Source: Microtetraspora sp. NBRC 13810
GTDB lineage: Bacteria > Actinomycetota > Actinomycetes > Streptosporangiales > Streptosporangiaceae
Length of the DNA: 64,000 nt
Reading direction: 5' to 3'
Assembly (NCBI RefSeq): GCF_030268685.1
Contig: NZ_BSRQ01000025.1
Coordinates: 79,695-143,694 of the forward strand
Shown here: piece after piece, positions 55,843 through 64,000 of the stretch
How the letters are laid out: each line of letters starts with the position of its first letter
How positions within the stretch are numbered: position 1 is the stretch's first letter
The notes under the pieces: generated by a model
The model's input: the letters and a program-made list of their open reading frames with translations, nothing else
Told to the model about the DNA's origin: nothing
Database searches by the model: none
Made by a program: the position numbers and the translations under genes

Positions 55843-58272
55843 TCAGGCCCTGCGTTCCGGCCGGCGCACCCGGAGGTTCTCCAGCCGGTCGAACCCGTCG
55901 AGGATCCGTCCGCCCAGTCCCCGGATCCGCCGCAGCGTGGAGGGCGGCATCAGCGCCACCCTGATCCGCCGGCCGCGGGAGACAGTCGCCGCGAGGGCCC
56001 GCCGCAGGACGCGGAGGTCCTGGGCCAGCGGGCCGGTCTCACCCGGAGTCCGGGCGAAGAGCACCCGCTCGGTCACCACGGCGAGCCGGGAGATGGCCGC
56101 CGTCGCCTCGGGGTCGAAGCCGTGCTGCGTGGACAGCCTGCGGGCCAGCGCCCTGGACGTCTCACTCGGCTGCCGTTCCATGCCGTAGTCGTACAGCGCG
56201 TCGTCGAGTTCCGCGACGACGGCCGAGACCATTCCGGCCGGGGTGACCGGCCCGTCCCGGTCGGCGACGGACCCGGCCATGGCCACGGCCGTCCCCCGGG
56301 CCGCCCGAGGCGCCGGACGCCCGGCGGCCTGGAGCCGCCGGTGCCGCATGATCCTGCGGGCGGCGGCCGGGATGAGCAGCACGACCAGCACCGCCAGGCC
56401 GGCCGCGAACCAGACGCCGAGCGACGTGCCCTCCTCCTCCGCGGTCACCGACGGCACGAGCGTTCCCTCGCGGTCGAGCTGCCTGGGGTTGCGCGGAGCG
56501 GCCGACTCGCCTGCGGCTCCGCCCGCCTCCGGGCTGGAGGTGGCCGACGGGGTGTCGTCCTGCGTGCCGGTGTCACTCGTCTCCGGGGCGGGCCGGGTGT
56601 AGTCCGGCTGCCGCGCGGTCCCCTGGCCGAGGCTGCCCGACGGGGTGGGCTCGAACGCCAGCCAGCCGATCCCCTCGAAGTAGAGCTCGGGCCAGGCGTG
56701 CATGTCGTGCGTGCCGACCTGCCACACGTTGCCGCCGGTGTTGGTGCCGCTGGTGTAGCCGACCGCCACCCGCGCGGGGATGCCCAGGATGCGGGCCATC
56801 ACCGCCATGGAGGCGGCGAACTGCTCGCAGTAGCCCGTCTTGCTGTAGATCAGGAAGTCCACCAGCGCGGAGTTGCCGTTGCCCGCGGTCTGCAGGCTGT
56901 AGGCGAAGTCGCCGTCGGTGGTGAACCACTCCTGGAGCCGGACCGCCTTGTCGTACGGCGTCCGCTGCCCCGCGGTGACCCCGTCGGCGAGGTCCCTGAT
57001 CTCCTGCGGCAGGTCGCGGGGGAGACGCAGGTAGCGGTCGGCGATCTCCGCGCTCGGCGGTCCCGCCCGTTCCAGCGCGCTCCTGGTCGGCATGGGCTCC
57101 TCCAGCCGCACCCGGTAGTTCAGGCCGCCGGCCTGGTCGCGGGTGGAGAACACCATCAGCGAGTCCTGGTCCGCCCGCCAGTCGCCCTCCGCCTCGACGT
57201 TGCGCGGCGGGTAGGGCAGCGGCAGGAACTGCATGTTGTTCACGGAGTCACTGATACTGATCTCCAGGTCGGCGGCCCTGGTCTGGATGGGCGCGGTGGC
57301 GCCGGGGGGCGCGGGCAGCGCGCCGTTGTCCACCCGGTTCTCGGCCATGCCGGTGGGCGCGGTCATCGTCCACTGCTCGCCGGTGAACAGGTCCAGCGAC
57401 CACAGCCGCAGGTAACGCGGCACGTTGTCGGAGCTGGTGTAGGTGAGGACGGTGGCGTTCTGCGGCAACTGGAGCTGCCCCTGCAGGCCCACGATGGGGT
57501 TGGGGATGCTGATGGTGTTGCCGCCGCCGATGCCGGTGCCGCCCACGCCGAACCCGAAGAGCGGGTTGGGCGCCAGCGTCGGCACCAGTGCGGGCAGCAG
57601 GATCGCCAGCGCGATGGCGGTCACCCCGACCCGCTTGCCGGACAGGCGCAGCGGCGTGGTGCCGGGAACGCCGGCGGCGGTCCTGCGCCGGACCAGCACG
57701 GCCCTGCCCCAGTGCCCGATCCGCTCGTGCCCGTCGGCGACGAGCAGCCACGAGTACCCGGCGGCGCCCAGGATGAACGCGGGCCACGCGATCGGCTCGG
57801 TGACGATCTCGGCCGGCACGATGAACAGGGTGAGCAGGGGGAGTCCGGCGAGCGCCGCCCTGCGCGTCCGTACGGCGAGCAGGTCGACGAGCACCCCGAT
57901 GAGACCGATCCCGCCCGCGGTGAGCAGCATGATCCCGGGAGCGGCGGGCACCGGCGCGGCGAACCGCTGGATGTCCGCGAACCCGTCGGCCACGCTGGTC
58001 GCCAGCACCAGGACCGACTCGCGGGTGGGGAACAGCCCGGCCCACGCCTCGCCGGAGGCGAACACCGCGGTCAGGTAGATCCACAGGCCGGCGATCTGCA
58101 CCGGCGGCACCAGCCAGCCGGGCACGGTGTAACGGGAGGCGAGCACCCCGATGAGCGTGATCACCAGCAGCGCGCCCAGCCCGGTCCACCACCAGGTGAG
58201 CCCCTGGAAGAGCGGGTAGAGCGTCGAGGCGACGGCGGCGGTGGCCACGCCCGACGCGATCGGGAGCCTCAT
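55843..58272 (-). CDS. TgpA-like membrane transglutaminase-domain protein
   Basis: 809 residues. The N-terminal part has about six membrane helices (from MRLPIASGVATAAVASTLYPLF). An extracellular domain contains a transglutaminase core with Cys482 in SKTGYCEQFAASMAVMARIL and His525 in THDMHAWPELYFEGIGWLAFEPTP. The third position is Glu in FEPTP, where Asp is common. A linker rich in Thr/Ser/Pro/Ala, one more helix (GVWFAAGLAVLVVLLIPAA) and a cytoplasmic helical DUF4129-like tail follow. ATG 58272 overlaps the DUF58 stop (ATGA). The moxR-DUF58-transglutaminase set is a known conserved trio; the Pseudomonas member TgpA is essential, but its substrate is unsettled. Confidence 0.9.
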   Translation of the reverse strand: MRLPIASGVATAAVASTLYPLFQGLTWWWTGLGALLVITLIGVLASRYTVPGWLVPPVQIAGLWIYLTAVFASGEAWAGLFPTRESVLVLATSVADGFADIQRFAAPVPAAPGIMLLTAGGIGLIGVLVDLLAVRTRRAALAGLPLLTLFIVPAEIVTEPIAWPAFILGAAGYSWLLVADGHERIGHWGRAVLVRRRTAAGVPGTTPLRLSGKRVGVTAIALAILLPALVPTLAPNPLFGFGVGGTGIGGGNTISIPNPIVGLQGQLQLPQNATVLTYTSSDNVPRYLRLWSLDLFTGEQWTMTAPTGMAENRVDNGALPAPPGATAPIQTRAADLEISISDSVNNMQFLPLPYPPRNVEAEGDWRADQDSLMVFSTRDQAGGLNYRVRLEEPMPTRSALERAGPPSAEIADRYLRLPRDLPQEIRDLADGVTAGQRTPYDKAVRLQEWFTTDGDFAYSLQTAGNGNSALVDFLIYSKTGYCEQFAASMAVMARILGIPARVAVGYTSGTNTGGNVWQVGTHDMHAWPELYFEGIGWLAFEPTPSGSLGQGTARQPDYTRPAPETSDTGTQDDTPSATSSPEAGGAAGESAAPRNPRQLDREGTLVPSVTAEEEGTSLGVWFAAGLAVLVVLLIPAAARRIMRHRRLQAAGRPAPRAARGTAVAMAGSVADRDGPVTPAGMVSAVVAELDDALYDYGMERQPSETSRALARRLSTQHGFDPEATAAISRLAVVTERVLFARTPGETGPLAQDLRVLRRALAATVSRGRRIRVALMPPSTLRRIRGLGGRILDGFDRLENLRVRRPERRA

Positions 58273-59552
58273 GCCGCGCCTCCTCCCACGCCGAGCGAGG
58301 TGGACAGGTCGCCGGGCACCCGCCCGGCGTGCTGCACGGCGTCCTGCCAGACGGCCGCGGGCGAGGTGGCCGCGGGCAGCCGGACGACCCGCCACCCGGC
58401 GGCGGCGAGCACGGTCCTGGTCTGCTGGAACTGCTCGCCCTCGGCCAGCTCCGGCCGGTCCCAGGCGACCGTGTCCAGCAGCACCGCGATGCCGGTCATG
58501 TTCCCGCGCCGCACCCGGGCGAGCGTCCTGGCCTCCTCCGGGTCGACCGCGCCCAGCACGGCGACGATCAGCCCGTCGCCGCCGCCCTGGCGCAGCGCGG
58601 CCACGCCGAAGTCCAGCGTGCGGGTCTGGCTCTGCCGTACCACGGCCAGAGTGTCGAGGAGGGAGATGCCGGCCCCGCCGTCGGCGAGGTGCTCGGCGCC
58701 CTGGTCGGTGACCAGTCGCAGGCCGAGGCCGTCGCCGGCGAGGTGCACCCCGATCGAGGCGGCCGTGGAGACCGCGACCTCGAAGGAGGAACGCGGGCCC
58801 TCGCCCCGGTGCGCGTGCCTGCGGGTGTCCAGCAGCAGCGCGCCGCGGCTCTGCCACTGCTGCTCCTCGCGGCGCACCATCAGCTCACCGCGCCGGGCGG
58901 TCGAGCGCCAGTGCACCCGCCGCAGGTCGTCGCCGTGCCGGTACTCGCGCGGCGCCACGTCGTCGTCGCCGGCCGCCGCCACGCTCCTGGTACGGCTCTC
59001 GCCGCCGCCGGTCCACTCGCCGGACACCCGCAGCGCCGGCAGCGCCACCACCTGCGGGGTCACCACCAGCGTGTCGCTGATCGTGAAACTCCTGGCCAGC
59101 TCGACCAGGCCGAACGGGTCGGTGATCCGCACGGTCAGCGGCCCGATGGGGAATCTGCCGCGCAGGTCGGAGCGGACCTTGTAGTCCACCTCCCGGACGC
59201 CCTGCGCCTCGACCCGGTCCAGCACGAACCGCGGCCTGGCGCCGAGCGCGTAGGGCACCGTGTCCTCGATGAGGAGCAGTCCGGTCGGCAGGCGCGTCAC
59301 GTTCTCCAGGCGGAGGGTGACGGTCGCCTCGCCGCCGGCCTCGACTCGGGGCGGGTCGAGGCGGCGGGCGCAGCTCAGCCGGTAACGGGTGCGGGCCACC
59401 ACCATGGCGGCCAGCAGCGGCAGCGCGACGACCAGCACCCCGATCCGCAGCAGGTCGTGCTCGCCGAGCAGGAAGGCGCACAGCAGAGCCGCGACCCCCG
59501 AGGCGAGGAAGGACCGGCCGCGGTTGGTCAGCGCCCCGAGCCCGGTCCTCAC
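58269..59552 (-). CDS. DUF58 domain-containing membrane protein
   Basis: 427 residues. Two N-terminal hydrophobic segments (RSFLASGVAALLCAFLL; LLRIGVLVVALPLLAAMVV) precede a beta-rich part (EAGGEATVTLRLENVTRLPTG) and the DUF58 signature YRHGDDLRRVHWRSTARRG, followed by a vWA-like segment. GTG 59552 overlaps the moxR stop (GTGA), and the stop overlaps the transglutaminase start, so all three genes are coupled. DUF58 proteins are usual partners of MoxR ATPases; molecular role unknown. Confidence 0.9.
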   Translation of the reverse strand: MRTGLGALTNRGRSFLASGVAALLCAFLLGEHDLLRIGVLVVALPLLAAMVVARTRYRLSCARRLDPPRVEAGGEATVTLRLENVTRLPTGLLLIEDTVPYALGARPRFVLDRVEAQGVREVDYKVRSDLRGRFPIGPLTVRITDPFGLVELARSFTISDTLVVTPQVVALPALRVSGEWTGGGESRTRSVAAAGDDDVAPREYRHGDDLRRVHWRSTARRGELMVRREEQQWQSRGALLLDTRRHAHRGEGPRSSFEVAVSTAASIGVHLAGDGLGLRLVTDQGAEHLADGGAGISLLDTLAVVRQSQTRTLDFGVAALRQGGGDGLIVAVLGAVDPEEARTLARVRRGNMTGIAVLLDTVAWDRPELAEGEQFQQTRTVLAAAGWRVVRLPAATSPAAVWQDAVQHAGRVPGDLSTSLGVGGGAA

Positions 59553-60553
59553 CGTCCCGATCCCGCTCCGCCGCGGCCGGCCTCGGGCCGCGCGTCGGGA
59601 ACCGGTACCCGGCGCAGCAGGTCGGCCACCACCTGCTCGGGGTGACGGCGCTGTCCCTGGGCCTCGATGCTCGGCAGCAGCCGGTGGGCCAGCACCGGCA
59701 CGGCCAGCTCCTGCAGGTCGTCGGGGATGACGTAGTCCCGGCCCTCCATCGCGGCGTGCGCGCGGGCGGCGCGGACGAGCTGGAGGGTGGACCTGGGGGA
59801 GGCGCCGAGCCGCAGGTCGGGCGTCTGGCGGGTGGCGGTCACCAGGTCGACGGCGTAACGCTTGATGGGCTGGGAGACGTAGACCGCCCGCACCGCGTCG
59901 ATCAGCGCCTTGATCTCCGCGGTCGTCGCCACCGGCTCCAGCTTGTCCAGCGGGGAGGCCGCGCCGTGCACGTCGAGCATTTCGAGTTCGGCGGCCGGCT
60001 TGGGGTAGCCCATGGCGATCCGCGCGGTGAACCGGTCGCGCTGCGCCTCGGGCAGGGGATAGGTGCCCTCCATCTCGATCGGGTTCTGGGTGGCGATGAC
60101 CATGAAGGGCGTGTCCAGCGCGTAGGTGGTGCCGTCCACGGTGACCTGGTGCTCCTCCATGCACTCCAGCAGCGCGGACTGCGTCTTCGGCGAGGCCCGG
60201 TTGATCTCGTCGCCGACCACGATGTTCGCGAACACCGGGCCGGGCTTGAACTCGAACTCCCTGGTCTGCTGGTTGTAGGCGCTCACTCCGGTGATGTCGC
60301 TGGGCAGCAGGTCGGGGGTGAACTGCACGCGGCGGACGGGACAGTCGATGGAGCGCGCCAGTGCCTTGGCCAACATGGTCTTGCCGACCCCGGGCACGTC
60401 CTCGATGAGGAGGTGGCCTTCCGCCAGCAGGACGGTCATCGTGAGACGGACGACGTCGGTCTTGCCCTCGATCACTGATTCGATCGCCTGGCGGATCCTG
60501 TGCGCTGTGGTGACGAGATCCTCGAGCTGTCCGACGTCATGGCTTACTGCCAC
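59549..60553 (-). CDS. MoxR-family AAA+ ATPase
   Basis: 334 residues from GTG 60553 (GGAGG four bases upstream; the frame is open further but without family sequence). Walker A is EDVPGVGKTMLAKALA, Walker B VGDEINRASPKTQSALLECMEE, sensor 1 VIATQNPIEMEGTYPLPEAQRDRF. This is the canonical MoxR proper branch, distinct from the CoxD-like ATPase at 43290. First gene of the moxR-DUF58-transglutaminase operon, divergent from mraZ. Probably a chaperone for the two membrane partners. Confidence 0.93.
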   Translation of the reverse strand: MAVSHDVGQLEDLVTTAHRIRQAIESVIEGKTDVVRLTMTVLLAEGHLLIEDVPGVGKTMLAKALARSIDCPVRRVQFTPDLLPSDITGVSAYNQQTREFEFKPGPVFANIVVGDEINRASPKTQSALLECMEEHQVTVDGTTYALDTPFMVIATQNPIEMEGTYPLPEAQRDRFTARIAMGYPKPAAELEMLDVHGAASPLDKLEPVATTAEIKALIDAVRAVYVSQPIKRYAVDLVTATRQTPDLRLGASPRSTLQLVRAARAHAAMEGRDYVIPDDLQELAVPVLAHRLLPSIEAQGQRRHPEQVVADLLRRVPVPDARPEAGRGGAGSGR

Positions 60554-60903
60554 CAGGCCTCCATGAGGGTGCGACTCTCGCCTCGCGGTACACGCGTTTG
60601 GCGGGTTCCTTGCAATGCCTTTTCCATTGTCCGTACCGACACTACGATGCCGCAGGTTCCGGGGCGACTTTTGGCAACATTCCGGGTGAACAGCCACAGT
60701 GTTCGTAAGCCGCTTACCAATCGCATAGGCGGCATTCCGCCGACGGCCGTGGGCGCTTGGCCGCCGTCCCCGTACGGCACCGCCCGGCCGCCCGCCGACA
60801 CGCCCGCGCACCCGCCGGGGCCGCTCGCTCCCCCCACTCCCGCCCCACCGCTCTGACCTGCGGAAACGTCGCGAGAATGGCGATCGGGACCGAGATGAAT
60901 CAG
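60554..60903. other. Divergent intergenic region moxR / mraZ
   Basis: About 350 bases. On the minus strand TAGTGT (60639-60644) is a possible moxR -10, about 90 bases from its start, without a good -35. The segment 60760-60860 is Pro-codon-like C-rich sequence without a supported gene. Confidence 0.4.
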
Positions 60904-60945
60904 TTGACGGTGGGGAGAAGTGGAGTATGGTGGTGCGCAGTGGAG
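60904..60945 (+). promoter_or_regulatory. mraZ promoter with four MraZ-box repeats
   Basis: TTGACG (60904-60909) and TATGGT (60926-60931) are spaced by 16 bases. Over and after them TGGGG, TGGAG, TGGTG and TGGAG begin at 60911, 60921, 60931 and 60941, exactly ten bases apart. MraZ binds TGGGN repeats of this period in other bacteria, so autoregulation is expected. Confidence 0.75.
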
Positions 60946-60995
60946 GGCAGGGGCTTGAGCGCTGAGCGCTCCACAAGGCACGGGAGGTGGGGCCG

Positions 60996-61427
60996 GTGTT
61001 CCTCGGCACCCATCAGCCGCGCCTCGATGACAAGGGACGGCTGTTCCTGCCGGCGAAGTACCGTGAGGAGCTGGCGGAGGGTCTGGTGATCACCAAAGGC
61101 CAGGAGCGCTGCCTCTACGTTTTTCCCGTAGAGGAGTTCCAGCGCATAACCGAGGCTCTGCGCACGGCGCCGGTGACCGCCAAGGCGGTTCGCGACTACA
61201 GCCGCGTCTTCTTCGCCAGTGCGTCCGACGAGACTCCTGACAAACAGGGGCGCATCACGGTTCCTCAGCCACTGCGGATCTACGCCGGGCTTGAGCGTGA
61301 CTGCGTCGTCATCGGCGCGAACACCCGGCTGGAGATCTGGGACGCGAAGTCCTGGGACACCTATCTGGCCGACCAAGAGCAGGCGTTCGCCGATCTGTCG
61401 GAGGAGGTGCTGCCAGGGATCCTGTGA
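60996..61427 (+). CDS. mraZ: Transcriptional regulator MraZ
   Basis: AbrB-like DNA-binding protein that controls the dcw cluster. 143 residues with the tandem motif [16 protein letters not shown] and [18 protein letters not shown]; each contains the DxxGR signature of the swapped-hairpin fold. GTG 60996 gives the family start [10 protein letters not shown] and has GGGAGG eight bases upstream; GTG 60987, three codons earlier, overlaps that Shine-Dalgarno and is rejected. First gene of the division cluster, 233 bases before rsmH. Confidence 0.97.
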   Translation: MFLGTHQPRLDDKGRLFLPAKYREELAEGLVITKGQERCLYVFPVEEFQRITEALRTAPVTAKAVRDYSRVFFASASDETPDKQGRITVPQPLRIYAGLERDCVVIGANTRLEIWDAKSWDTYLADQEQAFADLSEEVLPGIL

Positions 61428-61660
61428 AGTGGTGAACACGGTCGTGTCGTCGGTGAAAGACGTCGTTCGGCGAGGTCTCCACCCGCACCCACTCGCCCCC
61501 AGCTGATGCACCTTCCCCGGTGTCAGGTGGCGGGCAACGAAGAGACGGTTGCGGTTGGGGACCTGGCCGCGCGGCCCGGGTGGGGACCTGAGAAGGTATG
61601 CCGGCGATCGATCGGCGATCCGTGCGTTCCGCGAGCAGCGGTGTGAGGGGGGTTTCAGTC

Positions 61661-62659
61661 ATGCGTGAGAACGGCGTCGAAGACGAGCGTTCCGGTGCTG
61701 AGCGTGGGGGCCACGTGCCCGTCATGCTCGGCCGGGTGCTCGACGTCCTCGCGCCCGCGCTGAGCCGCCCCGGCCCCGTGGTGGTGGATGCCAACCTGGG
61801 TCTCGGCGGGCACGCCGAGGCGCTGCTCGCGGCCCACCCTTCCCTTCATCTGATCGGCATCGATCGCGACCCCACCGCGATCGAGCGGTCGACCGTACGG
61901 CTGGCGCCGTTCGCGGACCGGATCACGCTGGTCCGCGCGGTGTCCGACGAGCTGCCCGACGTGCTCCGGCGCGCGGGCCGGCCGCGGATCGACGGCGCCC
62001 TGTTCGACCTGGGCGTCTCCTCGCCCCAGCTCGACGAGGCGGAGCGGGGTTTCGCCTACTCCTACGACGCGCCTCTGGACATGCGGATGGACCCGGAGCA
62101 GGAGCTCACCGCCGAGCGTGTGGTGAACACCTACTCGGCCGCCGAGCTCATTCGCATCCTTCGCCTTTACGGTGAAGAGAGGTTCGCACCGCGTGTCGCG
62201 CGCCTAATCATCCAGGAACGGGCTAAGGAACCCCTAACGTCTACAAAGCGGCTCGCTGATCTGGTCACGTCGGCGATCCCTGCCGCTACCCGACGTACCG
62301 GAGGAAATCCGGCGAAAAGGACTTTTCAGGCGTTGCGTATCGAGGTGAACGGAGAGCTGACGGCGCTGGAGTACGCGCTGCCCGCCGCTCTCGACGCGCT
62401 GAACCTGGGCGGGCGGGTGGTCGTGCTCGCCTACCACTCCCTGGAGGATCGGCTGACCAAGCAGATCCTCGCCGCGCGAACCAAGGACACGGGGCCGCCG
62501 GGACTGCCCGTGGCGATGCCCGAGCACCAGCCGAGGTTCCGCCTTGTGACGAGGGGAGCCGAGCTCCCCGGCGAAGAAGAGGTGGCCGGCAACCCGCGGG
62601 CGGCCTCAGCCCGGATGCGGGCTGCAGAGAGGATTCGTGAGCCAATTGACGAGGACTGA
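61661..62659 (+). CDS. rsmH: 16S rRNA (cytosine-N4) methyltransferase RsmH
   Basis: Methylates N4 of C1402 of 16S rRNA (E. coli numbering) with SAM. 332 residues. Visible: [18 protein letters not shown] motif [57 protein letters not shown] and [12 protein letters not shown]. Motif I has Asn-Leu where many members have Ala-Thr-x-Gly (DATLGxGGH), a conservative change. ATG 61661 has GAGGGGGG upstream; the frame from 61598 is unsupported. Overlaps ftsL by 23 bases. Confidence 0.96.
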   Translation: MRENGVEDERSGAERGGHVPVMLGRVLDVLAPALSRPGPVVVDANLGLGGHAEALLAAHPSLHLIGIDRDPTAIERSTVRLAPFADRITLVRAVSDELPDVLRRAGRPRIDGALFDLGVSSPQLDEAERGFAYSYDAPLDMRMDPEQELTAERVVNTYSAAELIRILRLYGEERFAPRVARLIIQERAKEPLTSTKRLADLVTSAIPAATRRTGGNPAKRTFQALRIEVNGELTALEYALPAALDALNLGGRVVVLAYHSLEDRLTKQILAARTKDTGPPGLPVAMPEHQPRFRLVTRGAELPGEEEVAGNPRAASARMRAAERIREPIDED

Positions 62660-63704
62660 GCGAGAGGCAGGACGAGGCGCACCCGTTCGCGGGGCGGCGA
62701 GGACGGGCAGGACGGCACGCACGCCGAACGGCGGCGCGTCCCGCGCCGTGCCGCGCCGCGGCATGCCCGAGGACGCGCCCAACGGCCGCGCCCGCGTGGC
62801 GGACGGCGGCACGCCTCAGGCGCGCACCCCACGCGCGGCTCCGGAGCAGGGCACGCCTTCCGCGCGCTCCACTTCGGCGCGCTCGGCGACTCCGGCCCGC
62901 GGCACGGCGTCACGTGGCGCGAGTCCCGCCGGTCCCACGGCAGGCTCCTCGGCACGCTCCGCCTCCGCTCCGGCTCGCGGCACCGCCGCGCGCGCCACGT
63001 CCACTCGGCGTGGCACGGATCCGGACGCCTCGTCGCGGGCTTCCGCCTCCACGCGCGGCGGCCGTGCGGGCACTCCCGCGCGTCCTCCGAACCCGGCCAA
63101 GGCTCCGGGGTCGGCGGGCACGGGATCCGCCAGGTCTTCCGCGCGTCCCGAGAGTCCCGTCGCCAAGGTGTCGCAGCACGCCGCGGCCACCACCAGGACC
63201 CCCGTAAACCCCACGGCACCGCCGAAGCGCGATGACCAGAAACGCGATGTCAGGCCACCTGTGCGCCAGGACGATCCGGCCGAGACTCCGGTCGGCCGGC
63301 CGGGCAAGATGCCGGGGAAGACAAGGGTACGGCAATCGAGTACCCCACAACGCCACGTTCGCGGGACGGGCGGGCGTTCCAAGGCGCCGAGGGCTCCGTT
63401 CGTGCTGCTCGTGGTGGGTTTGCTCTGTGGCGGATTGATGAGCCTGCTGTTGCTGAACACCGTGCTCAACCAGGACTCCTTCGAGGCCGACCGGCTGCGC
63501 GACGAGAACAAGCGGATCCAGCTCCAGCAGGACCAGGTCAGGCAGCTGAACTCGGAGAACGACACCCCGGCGGCGATCGCCGAGGGCGCCGAGGCGCTGA
63601 ACCAGCGCAGGGACTGGGACTCCGTCAACCGGATCCCGTCCGAGGGCCGCGCGACCGGCGCGGGCGATGCCGTACGAGGTGGAGCGGAGGACCGGGACAG
63701 GTGA
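62637..63704 (+). CDS. ftsL: FtsL-like cell-division protein with long disordered N-terminus
   Basis: Position between rsmH and ftsI and the topology identify it as FtsL (septum-formation-initiator-like). 355 residues: about 250 cytoplasmic residues rich in Ala, Arg, Thr, Pro, Ser and Gly, then one helix ([21 protein letters not shown]) and a short external coiled coil ([23 protein letters not shown]), ending in a polar tail. Typical FtsL proteins have 100-200 residues, so the tail is exceptionally long. GTG 62637 with GAGAGG upstream lies inside the rsmH 3' end. Overlaps the next gene (GTGA). Confidence 0.85.
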   Translation: MSQLTRTEREAGRGAPVRGAARTGRTARTPNGGASRAVPRRGMPEDAPNGRARVADGGTPQARTPRAAPEQGTPSARSTSARSATPARGTASRGASPAGPTAGSSARSASAPARGTAARATSTRRGTDPDASSRASASTRGGRAGTPARPPNPAKAPGSAGTGSARSSARPESPVAKVSQHAAATTRTPVNPTAPPKRDDQKRDVRPPVRQDDPAETPVGRPGKMPGKTRVRQSSTPQRHVRGTGGRSKAPRAPFVLLVVGLLCGGLMSLLLLNTVLNQDSFEADRLRDENKRIQLQQDQVRQLNSENDTPAAIAEGAEALNQRRDWDSVNRIPSEGRATGAGDAVRGGAEDRDR

Positions 63705-64000
63705 GAGACAGCGGCGGCCGGGGAGCAGGACCCGGCCGCGGCGGATCCGGCGCCGGAGGCCCCCAGGGCCCCGGCGCCGGTCGTCGTATCCCCAGCGGAC
63801 CGCGCCGCCCCGCCCGTCCGGGCCCCGGCGACCAGCCCCCCCGCGGGACCGCCCGCCCGGCGCAGGGCGACGCGCCGCGCAGGACCGGCCGCGACGCGGC
63901 CGAGGACGAGCGGGCGCGGCGCCGCCCGGCCGGGCCCGAGGAGGACGAGGCGGGCGCCCGCCGGCCGGCGGGGGAGGAGGCGCGTTCGCGCCGCCCGGTG
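63701..64000 (+). CDS. ftsI: Probable FtsI (PBP2B/PBP3) N-terminus, truncated by window edge
   Basis: GTG 63701 overlaps the ftsL stop (GTGA), with a purine run GGAGCGGAGG upstream, and the frame stays open for the remaining 100 codons. The visible residues are Gly/Pro/Arg-rich ([14 protein letters not shown]), then Arg/Ala/Glu-rich, with no recognisable domain yet. Identification as the division transpeptidase rests only on the conserved order mraZ-rsmH-ftsL-ftsI. Like FtsL here, it would have a long disordered cytoplasmic N-terminus. Confidence 0.7.
   Translation, partial: MRDSGGRGAGPGRGGSGAGGPQGPGAGRRIPSGPRRPARPGPGDQPPRGTARPAQGDAPRRTGRDAAEDERARRRPAGPEEDEAGARRPAGEEARSRRPV

Noticed and set aside
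60987..60995. GTG 60987 as the mraZ start.
   Set aside because: It overlaps the Shine-Dalgarno of GTG 60996, which begins the family sequence exactly.

Overview
The window is a high-GC stretch of actinomycete chromosome. The evidence is the GTG, TTG and GTG-overlap starts, strong G/C bias at codon third positions, an actinobacterial integration host factor (mihF), the gene order carAB-pyr-mihF-gmk-rpoZ-coaBC-metK, EF-P/NusB next to an M24 peptidase, a DUF3040 gene and the start of the division (dcw) cluster. The class 1B dihydroorotate dehydrogenase with its PyrK partner and the neighbourhood as a whole suggest Streptosporangiales (Streptosporangiaceae-like). Genus cannot be fixed from sequence reading alone. 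No tRNA, rRNA, CRISPR array, insertion sequence or prophage was seen; the window is a mostly ancestral housekeeping backbone with lineage-specific genes between the blocks.

Layout: 1-6986 is a tightly overlapped pyrimidine operon (carA partial, carB, pyrK, pyrD, pyrF). 7159-11262 holds mihF, gmk, rpoZ, coaBC and metK, ending in a hairpin. 11429-15898 carries two NB-ARC/LuxR regulators between metK and priA. 16135-19962 is a greatly enlarged, helicase-degenerate priA. 20044-23189 is a tandem pair of unrecognised paralogues with a CDCPxC motif, followed by a convergent membrane Ser/Thr kinase with a cysteine-paired ectodomain. 26110-29035 is def-fmt-rsmB. A secreted chorismate mutase, a PAP2 phosphatase and rpe follow. 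32705-38719 (minus) is a complete oligopeptide ABC transporter. After an MpaB-type oxygenase gene, an FMN riboswitch with its own terminator precedes ribE-ribBA-ribH. 43290-47129 is a coxD-coxE-xdhC-mobA-like maturation operon without its structural enzyme. 47245-50739 holds two endonuclease/exonuclease/phosphatase-family genes and an F420-type LLM oxidoreductase. 50814-55662 holds an M24 peptidase, efp, nusB, a methyltransferase, dinB and a DUF3040 gene. 55843-60553 (minus) is a moxR-DUF58-transglutaminase operon divergent from mraZ-rsmH-ftsL-(ftsI), which runs off the right end.

Three window-wide themes stand out. First, several genes seem to be leaderless: a TANNNT -10 hexamer lies exactly six bases before the start codon (20044, 21753, 43290, 50814, 53875; similar at 31875 and 16135). 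Second, low-complexity or tandem-repeat segments have expanded inside otherwise conserved proteins (second LuxR regulator, PriA, PAP2, CoxE, FtsL, FtsI). Third, several regulatory sites can be read directly: the FMN riboswitch, four MraZ repeats over the mraZ promoter, and a LexA-like box abutting the dinB -10.

The best candidates for undescribed biology are the tandem CDCPxC paralogue pair, the repeat-invaded PriA and NB-ARC regulator, and the kinase ectodomain.
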